A stretch of 64,000 nt of DNA from an uncultured Campylobacter sp. (lineage in GTDB: Bacteria; Actinomycetota; Actinomycetes; Mycobacteriales; Mycobacteriaceae), in the NCBI GenBank assembly GCA_946221035.1, contig CAMIME010000003.1:35524-99523 (forward strand), in the 5' to 3' direction. This document shows positions 35,087 to 43,814 of this stretch, in pieces (the stretch's first letter is position 1; each line of letters begins with the position of its first letter). The notes beneath the pieces are model-generated. The model saw only the letters and a program-made list of their open reading frames with translations. It made no database searches and was not told where the DNA came from. The position numbers and the translations under genes were made by a program.

Positions 35087-36611
35087 ACTCCAAGACCTGC
35101 GCGAACGGCTGGACAAGGCGCAGGACCCGGGCTCGGAGCGATCGCGGGCCAAGCGCGACGAGGCAGGCCGCACCACCCCGCGCCAACGCATCGACGCCCT
35201 GCTGGACGAGGGCTCCTTCGTCGAAATCGGCGCACTCGCCCGCACCCCCGGCGACCCGGACGCGGTGTACTCCGACGGCGTGGTCACGGGCTACGGGCGT
35301 ATCGACGGACGCCCCGTCGCCGTCTACGCCCACGACAAAACCGTCTACGGCGGCTCCGTCGGCGTGACGTTCGGCCGCAAGGTCACCGAGGTCATGGAGT
35401 TCGCCATCAAGATCTCCTGCCCCGTGATCGGCATCCAGGATTCGGGCGGGGCGCGCATCCAGGACGCCGTGACGTCGTTGGCCATGTACTCGGAGATTGC
35501 GAAGCGGCAGCTGCCGCTCAGCGGGCGCGTGCCGCAGATCTCCATCATGCTGGGCAAGTCGGCGGGTGGTGCCGTCTACGCGCCGGTGACCACTGACTTC
35601 GTGGTGGCCGTGGACGGCGAGAGCGAAATGTACGTCACGGGCCCGAACGTGATCCGCGAGGTCACCGGCGAGGACATCACGTCCGCCGAACTCGGCGGCG
35701 CGCGCGTGCAGGAGCAGGCGGGCAACATCCAGGCGGTGGTGGCATCGGAGGAGGAGGCGTTCGACTACGTCCGCGACCTGCTCGCGCACCTGCCGACCTC
35801 CACGTTCGACACCGCGCCCGTCGTCGATGCGCCCGCGGACGAGGAGCTCGACGACACCGCTTTGGACACCTTCATGCCCGACGACACCAACGCCGGCTAC
35901 GACATGATGGACCTGCTCGTACAGCTCGGCGACGACGACGAACTCGTCGAAATCCAGGCCAATTACGCCGAGAACCTCATCTGCGCCTTCGGGCGTATCG
36001 ACGGTCGCGCCGTCGGGTTCGTCGCCAACAACCCGATGGTGCTCGCGGGCTGCATCGACGCGGACGCCGCCGACAAGGGCGCGCGTTTCATCCGCACCTG
36101 CGACGCGTACAACATCCCGATCGTCTACGTCGTGGACACCCCCGGCTACCTGCCGGGCGTGGAGCAGGAGCGCCAGGGCCTCATCCACCGCGGCGCGAAG
36201 TTCGCCTTCGCGGGCGTGGAGGCTACGGTGCCGAAGGTGACGCTCATCGTGCGCAAGGCCTACGGCGGCGCGTACGCGGTGATGGGGTCCAAGAACTTGA
36301 ACGGCGACTTGAACCTCGCGTGGCCCACGGCGCAGATCGCGGTGATGGGCTCGGCCGCGGCCGTGGTCATGCTGCAAGGCAAGCAGCTCGCCGCCATCGA
36401 TGACCCAGCGCAGCGCGAGGCCATGAAGAAGATGTTCATGGACTTCTACGACGCGGAGATGACCTCCCCGTACGTGGCTGCGGAGCGCGGCTACATCGAC
36501 CAGATGATTGAGCCCAACCAGACGCGCATCGCTTTACGACGGGCGCTGCGGCAACTCGCCTCCAAACACGAGACCGACCTACCGAAGAAACACACCATCA
36601 GCCCGCTTTAG
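35070..36611 (+). CDS. accD3: Acyl-CoA carboxylase carboxyltransferase subunit AccD3
   Basis: This 513 aa biotin-dependent carboxyltransferase beta subunit carboxylates the long-chain acyl-CoA that serves as extender for Pks13 (AccD4 in mycobacterial naming). Seen are the two crotonase-like halves: 'GIQDSGGARIQDAV' and 'GKSAGGAVYAPV' in the first, 'VDTPGYLPGVEQE' and 'RKAYGGAYAVMGSK' in the second. Its start overlaps the pks13 end by 17 bp, with AGGGAAG upstream. The biotinylated alpha subunit is not in this window. Confidence 0.96.
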   Translation: MTTADKLQDLRERLDKAQDPGSERSRAKRDEAGRTTPRQRIDALLDEGSFVEIGALARTPGDPDAVYSDGVVTGYGRIDGRPVAVYAHDKTVYGGSVGVTFGRKVTEVMEFAIKISCPVIGIQDSGGARIQDAVTSLAMYSEIAKRQLPLSGRVPQISIMLGKSAGGAVYAPVTTDFVVAVDGESEMYVTGPNVIREVTGEDITSAELGGARVQEQAGNIQAVVASEEEAFDYVRDLLAHLPTSTFDTAPVVDAPADEELDDTALDTFMPDDTNAGYDMMDLLVQLGDDDELVEIQANYAENLICAFGRIDGRAVGFVANNPMVLAGCIDADAADKGARFIRTCDAYNIPIVYVVDTPGYLPGVEQERQGLIHRGAKFAFAGVEATVPKVTLIVRKAYGGAYAVMGSKNLNGDLNLAWPTAQIAVMGSAAAVVMLQGKQLAAIDDPAQREAMKKMFMDFYDAEMTSPYVAAERGYIDQMIEPNQTRIALRRALRQLASKHETDLPKKHTISPL

Positions 36612-36624
36612 TAAGGTTCCCCCC

Positions 36625-36741
36625 ATGCTTTCTTCCACCCTCGATATTCTCGGCGACCTGATCAGCATGCTCATCTGGTTCATCAACGGGCTCACGGCGA
36701 ATAACCACGACCCATTGTGGAACTGGGGCTCGAGCTTCTAG
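36625..36741 (+). CDS. 38-residue hydrophobic peptide, candidate PorA-type porin
   Basis: This short gene encodes 38 aa without a signal peptide. Residues 2-23 (LSSTLDILGDLISMLIWFINGL) can form an amphipathic helix with Asp7, Asp11, Ser14 and Asn21 on one face; the tail is 'NHDPLWNWGSSF'. TAAGGT (36612-36617) lies 7 nt before the ATG, so the mRNA is leaderless. Corynebacterial wall porins (PorA, PorH) are 40-57 residue peptides of this type without signal sequence; in some lipophilic species porA is reported inside the mycolate gene cluster. The gene assignment is an inference. It ends overlapping the stop codon of the convergent gene. Confidence 0.5.
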   Translation: MLSSTLDILGDLISMLIWFINGLTANNHDPLWNWGSSF

Positions 36742-37088
36742 TCCCTCCGCGCGAGCTTGGTCACGCCGCGCCAGCCCAGCATCAGCAGCGCGGACATGGT
36801 GGTGGCGACGATTATGAAGGACCAGTGCGGGATCGACTGGTTGCGGATCCCCCAGATGACCAGGCCGGTGACCACGGTGACGATCCAGATGATGCCGCCG
36901 CTGTTCTTGCGGGTGATCAGCCACCCCAGGGTCACACCGAGGGCAAACGGCCACAGCGTGGACAGCCACCCGGTGAAGGTGAACGGCATCTCCTCGGACT
37001 GGTGCGCCGCGCGCGCCAAGAGGGCGAAGGCGGCGACGGCGACGTAGTCGGCAGCGATGGCGTAGGGCTTGGAGATGGTGTTGCGCAT
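36738..37088 (-). CDS. DUF3054 membrane protein
   Basis: This 116 aa protein has four hydrophobic segments, with 'FTGWLSTLWPFALGVTLGWL' typical of DUF3054. Function is unknown. The ATG at 37088 lies 7 nt after a TAGAGT hexamer (37096-37101 on the plus strand), so it has its own leaderless promoter although it follows tmsB by 10 bp. Its stop overlaps that of the 38-residue gene on the other strand. Confidence 0.8.
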   Translation of the reverse strand: MRNTISKPYAIAADYVAVAAFALLARAAHQSEEMPFTFTGWLSTLWPFALGVTLGWLITRKNSGGIIWIVTVVTGLVIWGIRNQSIPHWSFIIVATTMSALLMLGWRGVTKLARRD

Positions 37089-37098
37089 GCCACCCACT

Positions 37099-38391
37099 CT
37101 AAAACACGGAGTCGTTCCACCACCGGCGCTCAGGTGCGCCGGCGCGGGAGCCGTCGCTAGCAAGCTTGATACCCACGACCTGGTGCAGCTCTACGACGTC
37201 GTGCTCGAAACCCCATTCGGAGCCCGCCATGTACATGCCCCACAACTTGGCGGTGTTCTCGCCGACGAGCGCGACTGCCTCGTCCCAATTGGCCTTGAGG
37301 TTCTCACACCAGTCGTGCAGAGTGCGCATGTAGTCGAAGCGGATGTTCTCCTCGTGGAAGACTTCGAAGCCGTGGTCCTGCATCTCGTAGATGATGGTGC
37401 CGGAGCCGGTGAGCTCGCCGTCCGGGAAGATGTAGCGGTTGATGAAGTCGCCCTGCGGCGTCTTGTGGTTGTCCGGGTAGGTGATGCAGTGGTTGACCAT
37501 CACGCCACCCGGGCGCAGCTTGCCGGCGAGGAACTCAAAGTACGAGGCGAAATTCTTCACCCCGATGTGTTCCAGCAGACCGATCGAAGAGATGCCGTCG
37601 AAGTCGGTCTCGGTGACGTCGCGGTAGTCCAAGAAGCGCACCTCCGCGAGCTCCTCGAGGCCCTCCTCCTTAATCTTCGCCTGCGCCCACTCGGCTTGCT
37701 CCTTCGACAAGGTGACGCCGAGTGACTTCACACCCTGGCGGGCTGCGTAACGCACCATGGAGCCCCAGCCACAGCCGACGTCGAGGTGTTTGTCACCGGG
37801 CTTAAGGTTCATCTTCTCAAAGACGAGGCGGAACTTGTTTTCCTGCGCCTCGTCGAGTGTGGCGTCCGGGGTGGGGTAGTAGGCGCAGGTGTAGGCCATG
37901 GAGTCGCCGAGGAACAGCTCGTAGAAGTCGTTGCCCACGTCGTAGTGGGACGAAATAACCTGGGCGTCGCGTTCCTTCGAGTGCGGGGCGAGACCCTGGC
38001 GGATGGTGCGCTCGAGCCAGGACGCTTGCTCCGCCTCCGGGATTGGCTGGATCTGCAGTGCGCCCATGGAGCGCAGGGAGCGTGCGATGCGGACGAGCTC
38101 GCGCGGGTTCGGGCGCTTGTAGTTGTTGTAGAGGGTGCGCATGTCATCGAAGACGTCGTAGGGGTGCGCGAGGTGTGCGCCTTCAACCGTCAGGCCATCG
38201 GTGACCCAGGCGCGGGCGAGGCCGACGTCGCCGGGGTGGGTGACTATGTAGGACAGGCCCCCGGGGCTGTTCACCTTCACGGTGTGCTTGGCGTCCGCCG
38301 GTCCCGTTGATGAGCCGTCGAAAGCTTCCCACTTGAACGGGGTGCCAGAGGGGAAGAGGGTGTCGACGATATCCGCCACGGTCATCTGCAT
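37099..38391 (-). CDS. tmsB: SAM-dependent fatty-acyl methyltransferase, TmsB/CfaS family
   Basis: This 430 aa enzyme belongs to the cyclopropane fatty acid synthase family. The SAM site is 'LDVGCGWGSM', with 'GVTLSKEQAEWA' and 'SIGLLEHIGVKNF'. Next to an FAD oxidoreductase, this family makes 10-methylene fatty acids from delta-9 unsaturated phospholipid chains, the first step to 10-methylstearic (tuberculostearic) acid. The start at 38391 is chosen because AGGAG lies 7 nt upstream; the ATG at 38397 is too close to it. It follows the oxidoreductase gene by 10 bp in the same operon. A plain cyclopropane synthase is the alternative. Confidence 0.82.
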   Translation of the reverse strand: MQMTVADIVDTLFPSGTPFKWEAFDGSSTGPADAKHTVKVNSPGGLSYIVTHPGDVGLARAWVTDGLTVEGAHLAHPYDVFDDMRTLYNNYKRPNPRELVRIARSLRSMGALQIQPIPEAEQASWLERTIRQGLAPHSKERDAQVISSHYDVGNDFYELFLGDSMAYTCAYYPTPDATLDEAQENKFRLVFEKMNLKPGDKHLDVGCGWGSMVRYAARQGVKSLGVTLSKEQAEWAQAKIKEEGLEELAEVRFLDYRDVTETDFDGISSIGLLEHIGVKNFASYFEFLAGKLRPGGVMVNHCITYPDNHKTPQGDFINRYIFPDGELTGSGTIIYEMQDHGFEVFHEENIRFDYMRTLHDWCENLKANWDEAVALVGENTAKLWGMYMAGSEWGFEHDVVELHQVVGIKLASDGSRAGAPERRWWNDSVF

Positions 38392-38401
38392 GGTCATTCT
38401 C

Positions 38402-39853
38402 CTACGCGTTTTCCACTGTCTTTTCGTAGAGGCCCGGGAAGCGCCGGGCCGGGTCGTACTGGGCTTTCATCCTCTCCGGCAGGTCTCCGCCGTAGAGGCG
38501 CTCGAACTCGACGCGGTCGTAGAACGCCTCCGAGTACAGGGACTTGTGCCCGCCGAGGTCTGAGACCTTCCGTTCGATGACCTTGTTGAAGGCCCCCGGC
38601 TCCACCTCCGGGACGCCGGACCAGAAGCCGACGTTCACCCATGTCGTCGCCGGCTCGAGGGGGTAGAGCGGCCACGGTGCCTCCTCGTCGAGTCCGACGC
38701 CAGCGAGCGTATCGACGCCGTCTCGCAGCCGGATCGGACACAGCCAAACCGGTTCGATGTCGCTGGCCTTGAAGAACCAGTCGAGGAACTCGGCGACCTG
38801 CGTGTCGCGCACCTCGATGTCTTGCACGACGCGCTCGGTGCGCGGCAGGCCCTTCGGCTTCTTCAGGAACCGGTACTCCAGGTCGTACTTCTTGTCCAGA
38901 CCCACGAGCTTCCAATAGAACGCGCTGCGACGCAGCTCGCGCGGCCAGAACTTGCGCACCTTGGGGTTCTGCGTGCCGAAGGCGCGGGAGCACCAGAACC
39001 AATCGGTGTCCCAGCGCCAGATGTAATCGCGGATAGTGAGGAAGTCGTGGTGCACGCCCGACGGGTGCTGCAGCGAGCGGTAGTACACGGCGTCGCGCGT
39101 GTAGTCGGAGGTCTCCGGCGCCTCGTCCGCATGGAACGCGCAGACGAGGTACTGCTCGGTGGGAGAGAACGCGACGGCGTCGAGGCCGTGCAGGGCGCGC
39201 CCGCCCCACTCACTTGCGGCGGCGGCTTCGGCCAGAGCGTCCTGGAAGGCCGTGAGGTCGTTGTAACGCACGTGCTGTAGCTCGATGAACGGCGCGACCT
39301 CCTCGAGCTCGATGGTGAGGCGCACCGCGTAGCCGAGTGAGCCGTACGAGTTCGGGAACGCGCGGAAGAGCGCAACGTTGTCCTCGCGCGAGCAGGTGAC
39401 GACTTCGCCGGTGCCCACCAGCACGTCCATCTCGAGCACGGATTCGTGCGGCAGGCCGTTGCGGAAGGAGGTGGATTCCACGCCCATGCCGGAGACGGCA
39501 CCGCCGAGCGTGATGGTTTTCAGCTGCGGCACCACGAGTGGCACGAGGCCGTACGGCAGGGTCGCGTCGACTAGGTCTTCGTAGGTGCACATGCCCTGCA
39601 CGTCGGCGGTTTTCGTTACTGGGTCGACGGCGATGACGCCGCGCAGGCCCTCCACGTTGAGCCCGGCGCTCCCCGCGTCGCGGGAGCGGAAAAGGTTCGA
39701 CGTCTTCTTGGCCAGGCGCACTCGCTGGCCGTCTGGCACTCGCCGGAAGCTATCCAGGAGTGCGACAACCCCCTCCTCGTGCGCGTGCCAGCCGATGGGC
39801 ACGACACGTTCAAAATCCACGCTGCGCCCGTAAAACATTCTGGAAACGCTCAT
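38402..39853 (-). CDS. tmsA: FAD-binding oxidoreductase, TmsA/BfaA type
   Basis: This 483 aa protein has an N-terminal PCMH-type FAD domain ('GVIAVDPVTKTADVQGMCTYED', in parts; 'LKTITLGGAVSGMGVESTSF') and a DUF-type C-terminal half with 'VWLCPIRLRDG'. TmsA reduces the 10-methylene intermediate to the 10-methyl fatty acid with NADPH. In this window it has no fused flavin-reductase extension. The ATG at 39853 lies 8 nt after TATGGT (39862-39867), so the message is probably leaderless; a TTG further upstream is unlikely. The tmsA-tmsB pairing supports both calls. Confidence 0.82.
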   Translation of the reverse strand: MSVSRMFYGRSVDFERVVPIGWHAHEEGVVALLDSFRRVPDGQRVRLAKKTSNLFRSRDAGSAGLNVEGLRGVIAVDPVTKTADVQGMCTYEDLVDATLPYGLVPLVVPQLKTITLGGAVSGMGVESTSFRNGLPHESVLEMDVLVGTGEVVTCSREDNVALFRAFPNSYGSLGYAVRLTIELEEVAPFIELQHVRYNDLTAFQDALAEAAAASEWGGRALHGLDAVAFSPTEQYLVCAFHADEAPETSDYTRDAVYYRSLQHPSGVHHDFLTIRDYIWRWDTDWFWCSRAFGTQNPKVRKFWPRELRRSAFYWKLVGLDKKYDLEYRFLKKPKGLPRTERVVQDIEVRDTQVAEFLDWFFKASDIEPVWLCPIRLRDGVDTLAGVGLDEEAPWPLYPLEPATTWVNVGFWSGVPEVEPGAFNKVIERKVSDLGGHKSLYSEAFYDRVEFERLYGGDLPERMKAQYDPARRFPGLYEKTVENA

Positions 39854-39911
39854 GTAGCGCCACCATAGACCCAAGTTGCGCGCCGCGCGCAGGATAAAAC
39901 GTCACGCAAGC

Positions 39912-40898
39912 TCAAACGGCTTTGCCAGCGGCCGGGCGCCCGGCCATGAAGCCGCGCCCGGCGTACACCGCGGCGTAGACCACCCACCCGATCGCGGTGA
40001 TGAGCACAAACGACACCGCGCGGTAGACCACCGTCGCCGCGGTGGCGGTTGCGAGCGGCAACCCCCCGGCGACCAGCATTGCCACTGCCACGGGCTCCAC
40101 CGTGCCGAGCCCGCCGGGGGTGACCTGGGCGGAGCCGGCCAGCTTGGTCATGATGAACGCCAGGCACACCCCGGCAAGCGCCACGCCCTGGCCGGCCACG
40201 GCCCACACGGAAAACACCATCGTGGCCAAGTCGAGCAACCGGTTGACAAGCGAGAGCGCTGCGGCGCCGGTAAACGCGGGCGCGGAGATGCGGATGGCGG
40301 CAATCTGGTCGATCACCGCGACGGTGCGCTCGTGCACGCGCGAGGGCAAAAACCGCACCCAGCGCTTGAGCACGGCGGGGTGCGTCGTCGCCCAAAACAC
40401 CGCCGCGATGGTCAGCGCGGCGGCTGCGAGGGACGCAAGCAGCGACGCCACCGACAGGTCCGCGCCGAGCAGCACCACGGCGACAATGCCGATGAGTACC
40501 AGCCACACCGTGGACAGCGCGCCGGACACGACGAAGAACCACCCGCACAGCCCCGTCGACGCACCCCAGGATCGGTGCACGCGGAACGTGAGCCACGCCG
40601 ACAGCGCGGGCCCGCCCGGCACGGTGGTGGACCACGCGTTGGAGGCGAACACGATCGCGTTGGTGCCCAACGGCCCGGCGATGCGTCCTTCGACGTTGAG
40701 CAGGATTTGCATGACGCCCGACATCGCGGCGATGGAAAACAGCGCCGTCGCCACGGACGCCGCCAACGGCCCGGGCGCGGCGGCGCGCACCGCGCGCCAC
40801 GCCTCGCCGAGGAGCGGCAGCCGGTCCCGGAACACGACCAGAACCGCGACCAGGACGACCACCGGCGCGATCCACCGCAGCCAGCGCTTAGCGCTCAA
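39912..40898 (-). CDS. Lysylphosphatidylglycerol synthase-type membrane protein (UPF0104)
   Basis: This 328 aa integral membrane protein has about eight helices, with 'STTVPGGPALSAWLTFR' and 'QVTPGGLGTVEPVAVAML', the flippase-domain signatures of the LPG synthase/AglD family. It lacks the soluble aminoacyl transferase domain, so it probably moves or binds a lipid rather than lysinylating it. Its start seems to be TTG at 40898, overlapping the MmpL stop by 11 bp; no better start is seen for about 50 codons. Coupling to MmpL suggests a role in envelope lipid export. Confidence 0.75.
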   Translation of the reverse strand: MSAKRWLRWIAPVVVLVAVLVVFRDRLPLLGEAWRAVRAAAPGPLAASVATALFSIAAMSGVMQILLNVEGRIAGPLGTNAIVFASNAWSTTVPGGPALSAWLTFRVHRSWGASTGLCGWFFVVSGALSTVWLVLIGIVAVVLLGADLSVASLLASLAAAALTIAAVFWATTHPAVLKRWVRFLPSRVHERTVAVIDQIAAIRISAPAFTGAAALSLVNRLLDLATMVFSVWAVAGQGVALAGVCLAFIMTKLAGSAQVTPGGLGTVEPVAVAMLVAGGLPLATATAATVVYRAVSFVLITAIGWVVYAAVYAGRGFMAGRPAAGKAV

Positions 40899-43128
40899 TG
40901 GCTTTCTGCTCCAGCCTGCGCATGAGCTCCTCGAACGGCACGAGCTCCGGGTCGTCCTCCGCCGACACGCCCGCGCGGTACGGCTGTGTGTCCACGACGG
41001 TGTCCTCGATTGCCACCTCGAGCCCCCGCTTATCGACGACCTCCGGCTCCCGCCTCATCCACCTCGGCGCCCACCAGTTGTCGTCGGCAAGCAAGTGCAT
41101 CACTGCGGGGACGAGGAGCAGGCGGATGAGTGTCGCGTCGAGCGCGAGGGAGAAGATCATGCCGTAGGCGATGTACTTCATCATCACGATGTCCGACAGC
41201 GCGAACGCGGCGGCGACCACGATCATGATGGCAGCCGCGGCGGTGATGATGCCGCCGGTGAACGCCGTGCCCCGCTTGATCGCCTCGTCCGTGGTCGCGC
41301 CGTTCGCGCGGGATTCCACCATGCGCGAGACGAGGAAGACCTCGTAGTCGGTGGACAGCCCGTAGAGGATCGCGATGATGAGCACCAGCACCGGGCTCAT
41401 CAGCGGTCCCGGGGTGAAGTTCAGCGGGCCCGCCCCCAGCCCTTCGACGAACACGAGGGTGAGGAAGCCGAGGGTCGCGCCGATGCTGAGCACGTTCATG
41501 ATCACGGCCTTCGCGGGCAGGATGAGGGAACGGAAGAGCAGCGCCATCAGCACGAACGTCGCCAACACCATGTACAGCGCCATCCACGGCAGCCTGTTCA
41601 GCAGCGCCTCGATCGACTCGACCTCCATCGCGGGCGTGCCGGCGACATAGGTGTCCACGGGCGCGTCGATCGCGCGCAATTGCTTCACGACGTCTCCGCT
41701 TCCCGCCCTATCCTCAAGCGGCGCCGATAGGACTGTCGTGCCGTCCTTCGTCGCGTGCACCGGCGTCATGGGCGCTGCGAGGCCCTCGATCTGGCGGGTC
41801 TGCAGCACCACGTTCACAAGTTGCTCGTTGGTGGCGCCGGTGACCACGAGTTTGATCGGGTCGGTGCGGAAGGCGGGGAAGGCCTCGTTGAATTCGTCCT
41901 GCGCCTGTCGGGTTTCCTGGTTCGGCGGGAGGTACGTCTCATTGATGCCGCCGAAGGAGACGCCCGCGATGGGCACGGTCAGCGCCACCAGGAGCACCGA
42001 CAGGCCCACGGTGACCGCCTTGGCGTGGCGCATGGCCCAGGCGGGAATGCGGTACCAGACGGTCGTTTCGAGTTCCTTGGGCCGCCTCCGGCGCACTGAC
42101 CACAGGTCGATCTTCGGACCCAACATGCCGAACAGGCTGGGCAAAACCGTCACGGAGATGACGGCCGCGAGCACCACGGCGCTGATCGCACCGTATGCCA
42201 CGGACTTCAAAAACGCCTGGGGGAACATGAGCAGCCCGCTCAGCGCCACGCCCACCATGAGGGCGGAGAAGAACACCGTTTTGCCGGCGGTGGCGGTGGT
42301 GGTGGCCACGGCCTCTTCCACCTCGGCGCCCTTGTCCAGCTCCTCGCGGAAACGCGACACCATGAACAGGCCGTAGTCGATGGCAAGGCCAAGCCCCAAA
42401 AGCGTGATGATCGACTGCGAGAAAATATTTACCTGCTGGAACTGCGCCAGCACCGCGAGCAACGACAGCGAGCCAATGATGGACAGGATGCCCACCACCA
42501 GCGGCATCGCCGCCGCCACCACCCCGCCGAAGACGAGCAGCAAGATCGCGGCGACGAACACCAGGCCGATCTTCTCAGCGCGGGCAATGTCGTCGGCCAT
42601 CCCCTTATCCAGCGCGTCGGCCACGGCGGTGGCGCCGGCGATCTGGGCGGTGGCGCCGTCGGGAAGCGTGATGGCGTCCAGCGACGGCTTGATGGTGCGG
42701 AAATCCTTGAGCGTCTGCTCGCCGTCGCCCTTGAGCCCGATCGCGGCGAAGGCCCGGGTGCCGTCCGCGGAGATCTGCTGCGGGTTGGGGTGGTCGAAGT
42801 AGCTGGTGACTGATGCGATTTCGTTGGGGAACTGGTCGCGCAGCGCGGCCAGCTGGGTTCGCGCCGCGTCAAACACCGCGGGCTCCTGCACCCCGCCCGG
42901 CGCCGTGACAAGCACGATCACGTCGCCCGAATTGTCGCGGCCGAACGTCTCCAGCTCAATCGCGGCCGCGGTGGTGGAGTCGGCGCGGGGGTCCTCCCAG
43001 CCCTCCTGCGAGAGACGCTCGCCAAGCTTGGAGCCGAAGAGCACCTGCAGCGCCAGAATGAGCACCACCACCACAACCGGGATGACGCGGCGGTGGCGGT
43101 ACGCGAGGCGGCCCCAGGAGTAAAACAC
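40888..43128 (-). CDS. cmpL1: MmpL-family mycolate exporter (CmpL1-like)
   Basis: This 746 aa RND-type transporter has two halves of one helix, a periplasmic domain and five helices each. Motifs include 'LLGLGLAIDYGLFMVSRFREE' (in parts), 'GKTVFFSALMVG' and 'IAILYGLSTDYEVFLVSRM'. In C. glutamicum the MmpL at this position (NCgl2769) exports trehalose monocorynomycolate. The GTG start has AGGAGG 5 nt upstream; a longer reading upstream overlaps the NYN gene and is not real. The C-terminal tail carries two copies of the dispersed element in a non-conserved linker. Confidence 0.93.
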   Translation of the reverse strand: MFYSWGRLAYRHRRVIPVVVVVLILALQVLFGSKLGERLSQEGWEDPRADSTTAAAIELETFGRDNSGDVIVLVTAPGGVQEPAVFDAARTQLAALRDQFPNEIASVTSYFDHPNPQQISADGTRAFAAIGLKGDGEQTLKDFRTIKPSLDAITLPDGATAQIAGATAVADALDKGMADDIARAEKIGLVFVAAILLLVFGGVVAAAMPLVVGILSIIGSLSLLAVLAQFQQVNIFSQSIITLLGLGLAIDYGLFMVSRFREELDKGAEVEEAVATTTATAGKTVFFSALMVGVALSGLLMFPQAFLKSVAYGAISAVVLAAVISVTVLPSLFGMLGPKIDLWSVRRRRPKELETTVWYRIPAWAMRHAKAVTVGLSVLLVALTVPIAGVSFGGINETYLPPNQETRQAQDEFNEAFPAFRTDPIKLVVTGATNEQLVNVVLQTRQIEGLAAPMTPVHATKDGTTVLSAPLEDRAGSGDVVKQLRAIDAPVDTYVAGTPAMEVESIEALLNRLPWMALYMVLATFVLMALLFRSLILPAKAVIMNVLSIGATLGFLTLVFVEGLGAGPLNFTPGPLMSPVLVLIIAILYGLSTDYEVFLVSRMVESRANGATTDEAIKRGTAFTGGIITAAAAIMIVVAAAFALSDIVMMKYIAYGMIFSLALDATLIRLLLVPAVMHLLADDNWWAPRWMRREPEVVDKRGLEVAIEDTVVDTQPYRAGVSAEDDPELVPFEELMRRLEQKAIER

Positions 43129-43139
43129 GCCGACCTCCT

Positions 43140-43814
43140 CTAATCCCGCGTGCTGGTCAGCAGCGACTTCAGCGGGCGGAACGGCTGCAGCCACGCGCCC
43201 TCGTCGGGCAGCTGGTCCAGGTTCACGCGTGGCAGCGGGTTTTGGAACACGCCCGGGATGTCCTCCAGGTCCACGAACTCGACCTCGGCGGAGTTCACGG
43301 CCCACGAGGCGTGCTCGTGGAAGCCCAGCACCGTGACCGGGATCCCTTCGCCGGCGAGCTCCAGGAGCGTCTCCTGGAAGTTCTGTCCGTCCGCCGAGGC
43401 CACCACGAGTCCCTGGAGCACGCCCTCGGTGCGGCGGCGTTCGATGTGGGTGAGCATGTCGCCGTCCACGTCGGAATCCTCGTCCGACTTCGGCTTGGCA
43501 AACACCGCGAAACCGACGTTGCGCAGCGCCTCCACCCAGGGGCGTACCGCATCCGCGCCGGCGGCCGAGACGTTGGTAAACACCGTGGCCTCGGGTTCGA
43601 TGGGGTGGCCGAGGGAGGCGGAGCGGTCGTCGGCAAGCGAAATGAGCCAGCGGCCGATCGCGTCGAAGCGCGGGCGGTGCGCGGCGGTCGGGCGGCCGCC
43701 GAGGATGGCGCCCAGGCCCATGTCCAGGTTCGGGGCGTCCCACACTAAGAGGTAGCTCTCGGGACCGGCGGGCGCGCCGGGGGTGTAGGGGTGGGTGAGC
43801 GCTTGCAGGTCCAT
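43140..43814 (-). CDS. NYN-domain protein (PIN-like nuclease fold)
   Basis: This 224 aa protein starts with 'YLLVWDAPNLDMGLG', the strand and acidic motif of NYN/LabA-type PIN-like domains, and continues with 'GLVVASADGQNFQETL' and 'VTVLGFHEHASWAVNSA'. Such domains bind metal and often cut RNA. It lies between trmB and the MmpL gene in one operon: its ATG overlaps the trmB stop by one base (TGATG), and its stop is 11 bp before the MmpL start. Its substrate is unknown; the pairing with a tRNA methyltransferase is suggestive. Confidence 0.8.
   Translation of the reverse strand: MDLQALTHPYTPGAPAGPESYLLVWDAPNLDMGLGAILGGRPTAAHRPRFDAIGRWLISLADDRSASLGHPIEPEATVFTNVSAAGADAVRPWVEALRNVGFAVFAKPKSDEDSDVDGDMLTHIERRRTEGVLQGLVVASADGQNFQETLLELAGEGIPVTVLGFHEHASWAVNSAEVEFVDLEDIPGVFQNPLPRVNLDQLPDEGAWLQPFRPLKSLLTSTRD

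Noticed and set aside
43129..43743. An extension of the MmpL gene upstream to 43743
   Set aside because: The added part is the shadow of the NYN gene, and a GTG with AGGAGG at ideal spacing lies at 43128.
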